Of a stretch of DNA of 64,000 nucleotides, positions 45,029 to 57,272 are shown in pieces; position 1 is the stretch's first letter; the number at the start of each line of letters is the position of its first letter. Both the position numbers and the translations under genes were made by a program. A model generated the notes under the pieces. It did no database searches. It saw only the letters and a list, made by a program, of their open reading frames with translations, and was not told the DNA's origin. The stretch is from Climacium dendroides (taxonomy: Eukaryota; Streptophyta; Bryopsida; Hypnales; Climaciaceae), in contig OX467088.1 in NCBI GenBank assembly GCA_950106755.1, forward strand, positions 3,332,001 to 3,396,000, written 5' to 3'.

Positions 45029-45299
45029 GTTGAAGAAAGTGAGTAGATTGGCATAGAATGTTTGTGGGAGCTCTTAGTATGGGCTAACCTTAATTGTGTG
45101 TTGTTTGTAGCCAAAGCAATGGGCTATTAGAGAGGGGCAGCCCTCCTAGAGGACCTTTGTCCCATATGGTTAGTCATGGCACTTAGTAGAAGAGTGGTAT
45201 AAGAGGACAGCCCCTAGCATGGGCTTGACACCCCTTTCTCACACATGTTTATGTTCCCCTTCATTGGAATACATTGGCTTGGTATTCTTTCTCTCAATA
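45029..45299 (+). repeat. Copia-B LTR with single internal unit (B4)
   Basis: 271 bp. Lacks one copy of the 31-bp internal duplication. Followed by a primer-binding site (45300-45313) and 210 bp of Copia-B leader. Confidence 0.9.
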
Positions 45300-45523
45300 G
45301 GTTATGGGCCCACACATGTGAGTTGCTATTGGAGGTGAGATCTCATTGGAAGGTGTGTTGGTGGAGTACTATTGGAGCAAGTGCAGTTTGGGGTCGTTTG
45401 GAGCATTTCTCTTCACCATTTTGGTGAGGTATTCTCTTGTTTTTGAGTCCATTTGTACTACTTAAGGGCTGATTGTACTTGTTGAGCACTCAAGAGGGTT
45501 GATTGTACTTGTTGAGCACTCAA
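45300..45523 (+). other. Copia-B4 leader start
   Basis: Primer-binding site GGTTATGGGCCCAC then Copia-B leader, with 'gttgattgtacttgttgagcactcaa' wording repeated near the end. Cut by a Copia-A LTR. Confidence 0.8.
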
Positions 45524-45799
45524 TGTTGAAGATCAAGTACATATTGTTGACTAACATGTACATATTAGTGTTGACCATGTACATTCAGCCCTAGGTGTAG
45601 CATTAGACACTAGGTTAGTCTTAGAGTCCATTGGGTATTGCTCATAGTCAAAGGCAACCCATGAAAGGTAGTTATCCCACATGGTTTGTGGATAACTAGT
45701 GAAAGGCTTCTAGCTTAAGTTCAACCCACTCATGGAGCTTGGTATCTTCCTACCATCTAAGTAAAGCCTTTCTTCATTCATTACTTTGTAATCTCAATA
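45524..45799 (+). repeat. Copia-A LTR (A6)
   Basis: 276 bp, the 5' LTR of the gag-pol that follows, with the primer-binding site at 45800. Confidence 0.9.
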
Positions 45800-47215
45800 G
45801 GTTATGGGCCCATGCACTTGGAGTTGCGTTTGAAGGAGAAGTTCAAATCATTTGGAGGAGATCTTGGAGCTTGGAGGAGCAATCAGCCTTGTGTGTATTT
45901 TTCACCTACAAACCATATGGTGTGAGTAATTTGTCAAAAACTTCGAGTGCATTTTAAAAAAAAAAGGAGTTTTGTTTCTTTTGTCATTGGCTGGTTTGTG
46001 TGGATTTGAGTACATTTTGGTGGAGACATTGCTTATGGTATTAATCAGACCTAGTAAGGGCTGGTTGCATGCTCCTAGTTTGAGTTTGCACTTAGAAGTG
46101 TGCATTGAGAGCCATTTGAGGCTAAATGTGCACTTGGGTGCATTGTGGAGTGAGATTGTGCCAATTGCACTTTAGTGAGAGTCTTTTAAGGCTAATTGTG
46201 CACTTGGGTGCATTGTGGTGTAAGATTGTGCCAATTGCACTTTAGTGAGAGTCTTTTAAGGCTGATTGTGCACTTGGGTGTATTGTGGTGTAAGATTGTG
46301 CCAATTGCACTTTAGTGGGAGTCCTTTGTGGCTGATTTTGCATTTTGGTGCATAGTTGAGTGTGATTGTGCTTATTGCAATCTAGTGAGAGTCCATTGTC
46401 AGTCTTGGAAGCATCATTGGGTTGCTTGAGGTGTTTGCCATCCGTTGAGGGCTGATTGGTACCCTTGTAAGAGAGAGAGGCAAATTGGTGGACATTGTGA
46501 ACCCAAGAGGGTTGATTTGTGCCCTTGAGAGTGAGTGAGGCAAATTGGTGGACATTGTAAACCCAAGAGGGCTGATTTGTGCCCTTGTGAGTGAGTGAGG
46601 CCATTTATTGGATTTTGTGACCCTAAGAGGGCTGATTTGTGCCCTTGTGAGTGAGTGAGGCCATTTGGTGGACTTTGTGAATCCAAGAGGGCTGATTTGG
46701 GCCCTTGTGAGTGAGTGAGCCATTTGGTGGACTTTGTGAGCCCAAGAGGGCTGATTTGTGTGCTTGTAAGCCATTGAGAGCCAATTGGAGTTCCTAGGTG
46801 GCTTGGTGATCCAACTAGGGATGTTGGAGGTTACTGTTGTCCTTAGGTACTAATTGTGAGTAGTAGCTTCCATCTAGGGCTGATTGGAAGTCTTGAGCAC
46901 CTTGGAGAGTGGAGTACCCTATTTGTGTGGGGAATTGTGAGTTTTCTTATTGATTTCAAGTAGAACCAGCCCATGAAGTCCATGTGGTGGCTTTGAGCTT
47001 CATTAGGGTCTGAATTGGTGTGGAGAGGAGGTGATGCACTTGGAGGAGTGTTTTGGTCCTCCATAGAGTGTGAAGGATCTTTGGAGGTGCTTGGGAGGGC
47101 TGATTGGTGCCATTTCAGCCCAATTGGCTTCCAAGGGATTGTTTGGAGGCTGAATTGAGTTTGTCAACTCTTGGAGACACTTGGGGGGCTGCCAATAAGT
47201 GGGAGGTGCTTCATC
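45800..47215 (+). other. Copia-A leader
   Basis: Leader with an array of about 70 bp (46130-46330, about three copies) and the 60-bp array (46447-46760). No gene. Confidence 0.75.
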
Positions 47216-49659
47216 ATGGCATCAAGTGGAGGAGAAGGCGTGTGCATCATTGACAAGTTCAATGGGGAGAACTTTGGCATGTGGAAGTTCAAGATGGAGA
47301 TGATTCTTGCGCAAAAGGACTTATGGGAGGTGGTGGATGGGAGTGAGGAGCCTCCAAGTGAAGATGCTGATCCAAAGACCAAGAAGGCATTTGAGAGGAA
47401 GGAGAAGAAGGCCTTTGCTCTCATTGCCATCAACCTTGTGGACCGGCAAATTGCACACATTCGCCATTACAAGGGACCAGCCCAAGCATGGACCACCCTT
47501 TGCAACATCCATGAGACCAAGAGCCTCTCCAACATCCTTTTTCTTCGGCGCAAGTTCTTCACTAGCAGGATGCAAGAGGAGGATGACTTGTTGGATCATG
47601 TCAACAAGATCAAGGCTCTTGCGGATGAGTTGGCTTGCTTGGAGGCGCCCGTGACAGATGGAGATGTGGTGATGACCTTGTTGGAGAGCCTGCCACCGTC
47701 GTATGAGTTCCTCATCACCGCATTGGAGACAAGGCCTATGAAGGAGTTGACCATGGAGTTTGTGACGGCCCGCTTGATGCATGAGGTGACCAAGCGCAAC
47801 GACAATGAGGCCCAAGGAGATGGATCAGCCCTTGTTTCAAGACATGGCAAAGAAGGCAACACCAAGGTCTTCAAGGAGACAAGGACATGCTTCAAGTGTG
47901 GCAAATCAGGCCACATTGCTAGGCATTGCAAGATCAGCCAAGGCAAAGACAAGGAGAGTGCACACCAAGCCTCCAAAGAGGAGGAGGAGGAGGACTTTGC
48001 CTTTGCCACTCATGGAGGAGGGGAGAAGGCCAATATGTTTACTTGGATAGTGGATTCGGGGGCCACTCAACATATGACCAGCCATCGTGATGCCTTCCAC
48101 ACCTATCAGCCCATTTCGGGGAAGAAGATTTATTTGGGAGACAATGGTGTGGTGGAGGCCCTTGGCATGGGGCTGATCCTTGTGGAGGTGCAAGTGAAGG
48201 GGGAGACCAAAAGGATTCAGATCCATGAGGCACTCCATGTGCCCAAGTTGCATGCCAACTTGCTTTTCGTGAGCAAATTGTGCTTGGGAGGTTTGAAAGT
48301 GCATTTCAACATGGTGGGGTGTGTTGTGAGGGCACCAAGTGGAGTTTTGATTGCATGAGCCCCTCGTGAGGGCAATTTGTACCGCCTCCACTTCACCAAG
48401 GTGAATGGCTCTTCTTTGGCATGTGTTGCCCAAGGATCAGCTCATGGAGACCTTGTGGAGCTTTGGCATAGGAGGCTTGGGCACTTGAATGTGAAGAGCA
48501 TGAAGAGCCTCCAACACATTGTGAAGGGGCTGAACCTCTCTTCTTGCAAGCATGATTAGAGTTCTAGGGTGTGCAAGGGGTGCATTGAGGGCAAACAAGC
48601 AAGGCAGCCCTTCCCTAAGGATGGGGCAACAAGGGCCAGCAAGCCATTGGAGCTTGTGCATTCCGATGTGTGGGGACCAATGAAGACCACCACCATAGGA
48701 GGAGCAAGGTATTTTTTGACATTTATTGATGATTTCTCTCGCAAGGTGTGGGTGTATATGCTGAAGTGCAAGAGTGAGGTGTTTGGGCGTTTTGAGACTT
48801 GGAAGGCCCTTGTGGAGGCCCAATCTAATTGCAAGGTGAAGGTGCTGCGCTCGGATAATGGTGGGGAGTATGTGTCCAAGGCCTTTGAGGAGTACTTGAA
48901 GGCCCATGGCATTGAGCACCATACATCAGCACCTTACACTCCTCAACAAAATGGCGTAGCGGAGTGTGCAAATCGCACCATTGTGGAGATGGCAAGGTCC
49001 ATGATTCATGCCCAAGGGCTGAAGTTTGAACTTTGGGGTGAGGTAGTGTCTACAGCGGTTTATACAAGGAATCGGTGCCCCACCCAAGCCTTGACAAGCA
49101 TGACACCCCAAGAAGCTTGGAGTGGGATTAGGCCCCATGTATCTCACATGCGCACCTTTGGGTGCATTGCCTATGCCTTGGTTCCAAGTGCCAAGAGGAC
49201 CAAGTTGGATGCCAAGGGCATCAAGTGCCTTTTCCTTGGTTATTGTGAGGGAACCAAGGCTTATAGGCTGATGTGTGTGGAGAACAAGGCCATCATCAAG
49301 TGTCAAGATGTGACGTTCATGGAGGATGAAGGTGCTGATCCCAAGTTCTTGGAGATGAGCCCAAGTGGGAGAAGTGGAGGACCAGCCCAAAAGGTGGGCA
49401 CAACTCCAAGAGTGCACATAGAAGATGAAGGAGATGAAGATGAAGAGCAAGGAGGGGAAGATGAAGACTTGGTGGAGCCTAAGAAGAAGGTGGCCACACC
49501 TCAAGTGAAGAGATCAGCAATTCCTTCTCCAAGCACTTCACCAAGGGAGCAAGAGCATGATCAGCCCTTGGAAGAACAAGACCAGCCCTCGGGAGAGCAA
49601 GATCAGCCCATGGAGGAGCCACGCTATCCAACTAGGACCCGCAAGCCCCTTGGAGATTG
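47216..49659 (+). pseudogene. gag-int: Copia-A gag-protease-integrase, two nonsense codons, 3' truncated
   Basis: ATG 47216. Gag core, CCHC knuckle and protease are open to a TGA at 48356-48358 (TCA to TGA). In-frame coding then resumes to a TAG at 48557-48559 (Trp codon), followed by integrase (HSDVWGP, DNGGEY, NGVAECANRT). The HSDVCGP Cys is Trp, and the Arg of AERANRT is Cys. It ends at KPLGD where a minus-strand Copia-C LTR begins, before the RT deletion point, so its RT status is unknown. The TGA and the Arg-to-Cys change are shared with 54124-56601. Confidence 0.88.
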
Positions 49660-49913
49660 TATTGAGATTACAAAGTAATGAATGAAGAAAGGCTTTACTT
49701 AGATGGTAGGAGGATTCCAAACCCCATGAGTGGGTTGAACATAAGGTAGAAGCCTTTCATAGTTATCCACATACATCATGGGATAACTAACCTCAATGGG
49801 CTGCCTTTGACTACAAGCAATACCCAAGAGACTCTAAGTCTAACTAAGAGTCTAATGCTACTCCTAGGGCTGAATGTACATAGTCTACACTAATATGTAC
49901 ATGTTCTTCAACA
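49660..49913 (-). repeat. Copia-C LTR (C5), lone
   Basis: 254 bp, full length, minus strand, between Copia-A pol (left) and Copia-B gag (right). Flanks GATTG and CAAGG do not match, so this is not a clean insertion. Confidence 0.88.
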
Positions 49914-52496
49914 CAAGGGACCCGCGGAAGCATGGAAGGTGCTTTGCAACATCCATGAGACCAAGAGCTTGTCCTAAGCCCCAAGAAGGAGGGTCAGCAC
50001 TCTATTCGCGGTATGGCCAAGGGGGGAGCTCACAACCACGTAAGGAGACACGCACATGCTACAATTGTGGTAAGCTCGGCCACCTTGCACGATTTTGTAG
50101 GTTGCCCAAGAAGGAGAGTGCAAACAAGGCAAGTGTGAAGGAAGTGGAGGAAGACTTTGCATTTGCGGCCAATGAGGGATTTGACAACACCGACATGTTC
50201 ATATGGATTGTTGACTCGGGCACAACACAACACATGACTTCACATAGGCAAGCATTTCTCACTTATGCTCCCATAAGCAATCGCAAGGTGTACTTGGGGG
50301 ACAACAACATGGTGGATGCAATTGGCATAGGGTGCATCGTGGTGGAGGTAGAGGTGAAGGGTCAAGTGAGGACCATTCGCATTCAAGATGCGTTGCATGT
50401 GCCCAAGTTGCATGCCAACTTGCTCTCGGTGAGCAAGTTGGTGTCACAAGATTTGAAGGTGCAATTCAACAACAAGGGGTGCGTTTTGGATGCACCCAAT
50501 GGAGAGATGATCGTGACAACATCAAAAGAGGACAATTTGTATCATTTGAGGTTCAAGAGCGTGAATGGCATAAGCAAGGCATGTTTCGCGCAAGGTGCAC
50601 TCCACCAACACTCATTGGAGCTATGGCACAAGATATTGCGCCACCTCAATGAGAAGAGTGTGAAGAGCCTTCAAAGCATGGTGGGAGGCATGCAAGTGGA
50701 GAAGGGCTCTTGCGATTTGAAGTGTGAAGCTTGCATTGAAAGCAAGCAAGCGAGGCAACCATTTCCAAGCGATGGAGCGATGGTATTGGAGATTGTGCAC
50801 TCCGATGTGTGCGGTCCCATGAAGACCACCTGTATGGGTGGTGCAAGGTATTTTTTGACCTTCATTGATGATTTTTCAAGGAAGATATGGGTGTTCATGC
50901 TCAAGTGCAAGAATGAGGTGTTTGAGAAGTTCAAAGCATGTAAGGCACTTGTGGAACATGAGTCAGGGCATAAGGTGAAGGTATTGAGGTCGGACAATGG
51001 TGGGGAATACATGTCCAAGGCCTTTGAGGCTTTTATGAGAGAGCATGGTATTCAACACCAAACTTCAGCCCCTTACACTCCGCAACAAAACAGTGTGGCG
51101 GAGCGTGCTAATCACACACTAATGGAGATGGCTCGGTCCATAGTCCATGCCCAAGGCCTCACATATGATCTTTGGGCGGAGGCGGTATCAAATGCGGCAT
51201 ACACACGCAATAGGTGCCCTACAAATGCAGTAGCTTTGATGACGCCACAAGAAGTATGGAGTGGAAAGAGGCCCAACATTGGGCACATGCGCATCTTTGG
51301 ATGCGTTGCATATGCCTTGGATTTGAGTCCCAAGCGCTCCAAGCTTGATGTCAAGGGCATCAAGTGTTTGCTTATGGGATATTGTGAGGGCTCCAAGGCG
51401 TATAGACTCATGTGTTCAGAGACCAAGAAGATCATCAAGAGTTGCGATGTCTCATTTTAGAAGACAAGGAAGGGGACACCAATGCTTTGGAGATGTGTCC
51501 AAGTGGGAGCAAGGAGGAACCAAAGATTGAAGTGAACAAATCTCCAAGCATGCCCAAGGATGATGAGGACCATGATGAGACTCCACCGACACCTAAGGAG
51601 AAGAGTTGTCCATCTCCGAGCTCTCCACCAAGTGAAGACGAGGAGGACGATGCCTCCAAGGAGCCAAGATATCCTACGAGGGAGAGGAGGCCGCTTGGAG
51701 AATGGTGGAAGAACCACATCTTCCCTCAAGAACAAGTGGAGCATGCTAATGTGGCGTGTGTAGGAGATCCACGCAACATGGGTGAAGCCATGAAGAGCTT
51801 GGATGCAAGCAAGTGGGAGCAAGCTATGAAAGAGGAGTATGCCTCACTTATGGTCAAAGGTACATGGGAACTTTCTCCTCTTCCTCGTGATCGTACAAGT
51901 GTGGGATGTAAGTGGGTGTTTTGCACGAAGAGAGACGTATCCGGCAACATTGTGCATTATAAGGCAAGATTGTTAGTCAAGGGATATTTGCAAGTCAAAG
52001 GGGTGGACTTCAATGAGACTTTTGCTCCCGTGGCCAAGTTTTGCACCATTCGATGCATGGCGAGCATTGGGGCTTCCATGGATTTGGAAATGCACCAAAT
52101 GGATGTCATATAGTGCTTCTCAATCTTGGGCTTGAAGAAGTGATCTACATGGACCAACCCAAGGGCTTTATCCAAGAGGGTCATGAGTACCTCAAGTGCA
52201 AGCTCAAGAAGGCCATCTATGGGTTGAGGCAATCGGGAAGAGCATGGTACATGGATGTGGATGCATTGTTTGCAAGGGAGGGCTACAAAAGGAGTCATGC
52301 GGACCACTCTCTCTACATCAAGCAAACAAGTATGTATTTGGTGATTGTGATTGTGTATGTAGATGACTTGATCATCATGACCAACACCATGAGCAAGATG
52401 GTGGAAGTGAAGGCCATGTTGAAGAGTCAATATGACATGAGCGACCTTGGTGAGTTACACTATTGTCTAGGAGTGGAGTTTATAAGGAACCGAGCT
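49914..52496 (+). pseudogene. pol: Copia-B4 gag-pol fragment
   Basis: Begins with 62 bp of gag (EAWKVLCNIHETKSLS), jumps by internal deletion (49975) to the knuckle region, then protease, GAG-pre-integrase, integrase (HSDVCGP, DNGGEY, NSVAERANHT) and RT to YVDDLIIM. It has frameshifts near 51456 (lost G) and near 52110, and several altered residues (DSGT for DSGA in protease). It is interrupted in RT at GAGCT by the second RT-deleted element. Confidence 0.87.
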
Positions 52497-52772
52497 TGTT
52501 GAAGATCAAGTACATATTGTTGACTAACATGTATATATTAGTGTTGACCATGTACATTCAGCCCTAGGTGTAGCATTAGACACTAGGTTAGTCTTAGAGT
52601 CCATTGGGTATTGCTCCTAGTCAAAGGCAGCCCATGAAAGGTAGTTATTCCACATGGTTTGTGGATAACTAGTGAAAGGCTTCTAGCTTAAGTTCAGCCC
52701 ACTCATGTGGCTTTGTATCTTCCTACCATCTATGTAAAGCTTTTCTTCATTCATTACTTTGTAATCTCAATA
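52497..52772 (+). repeat. Copia-A LTR (5' LTR of RT-deleted element 2)
   Basis: 276 bp, preceded by GAGCT. Confidence 0.93.
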
Positions 52773-54123
52773 GGTTATGGGCCCACGCACTTGGAGTTGT
52801 GTTTGAAGGAGAAGTTCAAATCATTTGGAGGAGATCTTGGAGCTTGGAGGAGCAATCAGCCTTGTGTGTATTTTTCACCTACAAACCATATGGTGTGAGT
52901 AAATTGTCAAAAACTTCGAGTGTATTTTTAAAAAAAAAAGAAAGGAGTTTTGTTTCTTTTCTCATTGGCTGGTTTGTAAGTTTTTGAGTACATTTTGGTG
53001 GAGACATTGCTTACAGTGGTAATCAGACCTAGTAAGGGCTGGTTGCATGCTCCTAGTTTGAGTTTGCACTTAGAAGTGTGCATTGAGAGCCATTTGAGGC
53101 TAATTGTGCACTTGGGTGCATTGTGGAGTGAGATTGTGCCAATTGCACTTTAGTGAGAGTCTTTTAAGGCTGATTGTGCACTTGAGTGCATTGTGGTGTA
53201 AGATTGTGCCAATTGTACTTTAGTGGAAGTCCTTTGTGGCTGATTTTGCATTTTGGTGCATAGTTGAGTGTGATTGTGCTTATTGCAATCTAGTGAGAGT
53301 CCATTGTCAGTCTTGGAAGCATCATTGGGTTGCATGAGGTGTTTGCCATCCGTTGAGGGCTGATTGGTACCCTTGTAAGAGAGAGAGGCAAATTGGTGGT
53401 CATTGTGAACCCAAGAGGGCTGATTTGTGCCCTTGAGAGTGAGTGAGGCAAATTGGTGGACATTGTGAATCCAAGAGGGCTGATTTGTGCCCTTGTGAGT
53501 GAGTGAGGCCATTTATTGGATTTTGTGAACCTAAGAGGGCTGATTTGTGCCCTTGTGAGTGAGTGAGGCCATTTGGTGGACTTTGTGAATCCAAGAGGGC
53601 TGATTTGGGCCCTTGTGAGTGAGTGAGCCATTTGGTGGACTTTGTGAGCCCAAGAGGGCTGATTTGTGTGCTTGTGAGCCATTGAGAGCCAATTGGAGTT
53701 CTTAGGTGGCTTGGTGATCCAACTAGGGATGTTGGAGGTTATTGTTGTCCTTAGGTACTAATTGTGAGTAGTAGCTTCCATCTAGGGCTGATTGGAAGTC
53801 TTGAGCACCTTGGAGAGTGGAGTACCCTATTTGTGTGGGGAATTGTGAGTTTTCTTATTGGTTTCAAGTAGAACCAGCCCATGAAGTCCATGTGGTGGCT
53901 TTGAGCTTCATTAGGGTCTGAATTGGTGTGGAGAGGAGGTGATGCACTTGGAGGAGTGTTTTGGTCGTCTATAGAGTGTGAAGGATCTTTGGAGGTGCTT
54001 GGGAGGGCTGATTGGTGCCATTTCAGCCCAATTGGCTTCCAAGGGATTGTTTGGAGGCTGAATTGAGTTTGTCAACTCTAGGAGACACTTGGGGGGCTGC
54101 CAATAAGTGGGAGGTGCTCCATC
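52773..54123 (+). other. Primer-binding site and leader of RT-deleted element 2
   Basis: GGTTATGGGCCCAC at 52773, then leader. The array of about 70 bp has about two copies (53090-53260) and the 60-bp array lies at 53355-53670. No gene. Confidence 0.75.
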
Positions 54124-56601
54124 ATGGCATCAAGTGGAGGAGAAGGCGTGCGCATCATTGACAAGTTCAATGGGGAGAACTTTGGCATGTGGAAGTTCAA
54201 GATGGAGATGATTCTTGCGGAGAAGGACTTGTGGGAGGTGGTGGATGGGAGTGAGGAGCCTCCAAGTGAAGATGCTGATCCAAAGACCAAGAAGGCGTTT
54301 GAGAGGAAGGAGAAGAAGGCCTTTGCTCTCATTGCCATCAACCTTGTGGACCGGCAAATTGCACACATTCGCCATTGCAAGGGACCAGCCCAAGCATGGA
54401 CCACCCTTTGCAACATCCATGAGACCAAGAGCCTCTCCAACATCCTTTTTCTCCGGCGCAAGTTCTTCACTAGCGAGATGCAAGAGGAGGATGACTTGTT
54501 GGATCATGTCAACAAGATCAAGGCCCTTGCGGATGAGTTGGCTTGTTTGGAGGCACTCGTGACCAATGGAGATGTGGTGATGACCTTGTTGGAGAGCCTG
54601 CCACCGTCTTATGAGTTCCTCATCACCGCATTGGAGACAAGGCCTATGAAGGAGCTGACCATGGAGTTTGTGATGGCCCGCTTGATGCATGAGGTGACCA
54701 AGCGCAAGGAGAATGAGGCCCAAGGGGAGGGATCAGCCCTTGTTTCAAGACATGGCAAAGAAGGCAACACCAAGGCCTTGAAGGAGACAAGGACATGCTT
54801 CAAGTGTGGCAAATCAGGCCACATTGCTAGGCATTGCAAGATCAGCCAAGGCAAAGACAAGGAGAGTGCACACCAAGCCTCCAAAGACGAGGAGGAGGAG
54901 GATTTTGCCTTTGCCACTCATGGAGGAGGGGAGAAGGCCATTATGTTTACTTGGATAGTGGATTCGGGGGCCACTCAACATATGACCAGCCATCGTGATG
55001 CCTTCCACACCTATCAGCCCATTTCGGGGAAGAAGATTTATTTGGGAGACAATGGTGTGGTGGAGGCCCTTGGCATGGGGCTGATCCTTGTGGAGGTGCA
55101 AGTGAAGGGGGAGACCAAAAGGATTCAGATCCATGAGGCACTCCATGTGCCCAAGTTGCATGCCAACTTGCTTTTCGTGAGCAAATTGTGCTTGGGAGGT
55201 TTGAAAGTGCATTTCAACATGGTGGGGTGTGTTGTGAGGGCACCAAGTGGAGTTTTGATTGCATGAGCCCCTCGTGAGGGCAATTTGTACCGCCTCCACT
55301 TCACCAAGGTGAATGGCTCTTCTTTGGCATGTGTTGCCCAAGGATCAGCTCATGGAGACCTTGTGGAGCTTTGGCATAGGAGGCTTGGGCACTTGAATGT
55401 GAAGAGCATGAAAAGCCTCCAACACATTGTGAAGGGGCTGAATCTCTCTTCTTGCAAGCATGATTGGAGTTCTAGGGTGTGCAAGGGGTGCATTGAGGGC
55501 AAACAAGCAAGGCAGCCCTTCCCTAAGGATGGGGCAACAAGGGCCAGCAAGCCATTGGAGCTTGTGCATTCCGATGTGTGCGGACCAATGAAGACCACCA
55601 CCATAGGAGGAGCAAGGTATTTTTTGACATTTATTGATGATTTCTCCCGCAAGGTGTGGGTGTACATGCTGAAGTGCAAGAGTGAGGTGTTTGGGCGTTT
55701 TGAGACTTGGAAGGCTCTTGTGGAGGCCCAATCTGATTGCAAGGTGAAGGTGCTGCGCTCGGATAATGGTGGGGAGTATGTGTCCAAGGCCTTTGAGGAG
55801 TACTTGAAGGCCCATGGCATTGAGCACCATACATCAGCACCTTACACTCCTCAACAAAATGGCGTAGCGGAGTGTGCAAATCGCACCATTGTGGAGATGG
55901 CAAGGTCCATGATTCATGCCCAAGGGCTGAAGTTTGAACTTTGGGGTGAGGCGGTGTCTACAGCGGTTTATACAAGGAACCGGTGCCCCACCCGAGCCTT
56001 GACAAGCATGACACCCCAAGAAGCTTGGAGTGGGATTAGGCCCCATGTATCTCACATGCGCACCTTTGGGTGCATTGCCTATGCCTTGGTTCCAAGTGCC
56101 AAGAGGACCAAGTTGGATGCCAAGGGCATCAAGTGCCTTTTCCTTGGTTATTGTGAGGGAACCAAGGCTTATAGGCTGATGTGTGTGGAGAACAAGGCCA
56201 TCATCAAGTGTCAAGATGTGACGTTCATGGAGGATGAAGGTGCTGATCCCAAGTTCTTGGAGATGAGCCCAAGTGGGAGAAGTGGAGGACTAGCCCAAAA
56301 GGTGGGCACAACTCCAAGAGTGCACATAGAAGATGAAGGAGATGATGAAGAAGAGCAAGGAGGGGAAGATGAAGACTTGGTGGAGCCCAAGAAGAAGGTG
56401 GCCACACCCCAAGTGAAGAGATCAGCAATTCCTTCTCCAAGCACTTCACCAAGGGAGCAAGAGCATGATCAACCCTTGGGAGAACAAGACCAGCCCTTGG
56501 AAGAGCAAGATCAGCCCATGGAGGAGCCTCGTTATCCCACAAGGACCCGCAAGCCCCTTGGAGATTGGTGGCTGAATCACATTCTCCCCCCCACAACATG
56601 A
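54124..56601 (+). pseudogene. gag-int: Gag-protease-integrase of RT-deleted element 2, one UGA and a frameshift
   Basis: ATG 54124. Gag core, CCHC knuckle and protease (WIVDSGATQHMTS) are open to a TGA at 55264-55266, just after the protease region. The same frame then continues through GAG-pre-integrase and integrase (HSDVCGP, RSDNGGEY, NGVAECANRT). One extra C in a C-run near 56588 shifts the frame at the end of the linker (stop at 56601). The TGA matches the one at 48356, so it was copied rather than arising twice. Confidence 0.9.
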
Positions 56602-56996
56602 AGAACAAGCCAATGTGGCTTTCGTTGGAGATCCATCTTCACTTCGAAAGGTGATGTGTTGGAGAGATTCAAGCAAGTGGGAGTTGGCCATGCAAGAGGA
56701 GGTACAAGGTAGCGATGGGTTGGTTGATGTATGCCATGGTGGCAACAAGGGCTGATTTGACATTTTTGGATAGGAGATCCACTAGCGACTACATGTTTAT
56801 GCTTGGAATGGATACCATTTCATAGAGTTCAAAGTGGCAGCCCACCATAGTAGAGGAAGTGGTGATTGAGCTCAAGTATGTGCCTACCCAAGCTATGGTG
56901 GCTGATGTGTTCACCAAGGCCCTTGGGAAGCCACAACACCAAAAACTTGATTGAGAAGATGGGCCATGGAGCCTTTGACCACTCTCAAAGTGGGAG
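56602..56996 (+). pseudogene. Deleted pol tail of RT-deleted element 2
   Basis: The same three RNase H-side scraps and junctions as in the other deleted copies, with one more stop (56823, tggag to tagag), ending in CTCAAAGTGGGAG beside the LTR. Confidence 0.85.
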
Positions 56997-57272
56997 TGTT
57001 GAAGATCAAGTACATATTGTTGACTAACATGTACATATTAGTGTTGACCATGTACATTCAGCCCTAGGTGTAGCATTAGACACTAGGTTAGTCTTAGAGT
57101 CCATTGGGTATTGCTCCTAGTCAAAGGCAGCCCATGAAAGGTAGTTATCCCACATGGTTTGTGGATAACTAGTGAAAGGCTTCTAGCTTAAGTTCAGCCC
57201 ACTCATGTGGCTTTGTATCTTCCTACCATCTATGTAAAGCTTTTCTTCATTCATTACTTTGTAATCTCAATA
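56997..57272 (+). repeat. Copia-A LTR (3' LTR of RT-deleted element 2)
   Basis: 276 bp, followed by GAGCT. Confidence 0.93.

Larger units (their letters stand above)
52497..57272 (+). mobile_element. RT-deleted Copia-A element 2, complete, TSD GAGCT
   Basis: 4776 bp, flanked by GAGCT at 52492-52496 and 57273-57277. LTRs 52497-52772 and 56997-57272 (276 bp each) differ at about two bases. Primer-binding site 52773-52786, leader with repeat arrays, gag-protease-integrase frame, the same three-deletion pol tail and polypurine tract. A second independent insertion of the deleted lineage, in another Copia-B host. Confidence 0.95.

Noticed and set aside
47171..47215. Upstream-extended gag start (also before 37937)
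   Set aside because: The extension begins at TTG, not ATG. The ATG at 47216 (and 37937) matches the start in all other Copia-A copies.
49660..49913. Copia-C LTR as a clean solo LTR
   Set aside because: The flanking 5-mers GATTG and CAAGG differ and the two sides belong to different elements (Copia-A and Copia-B).
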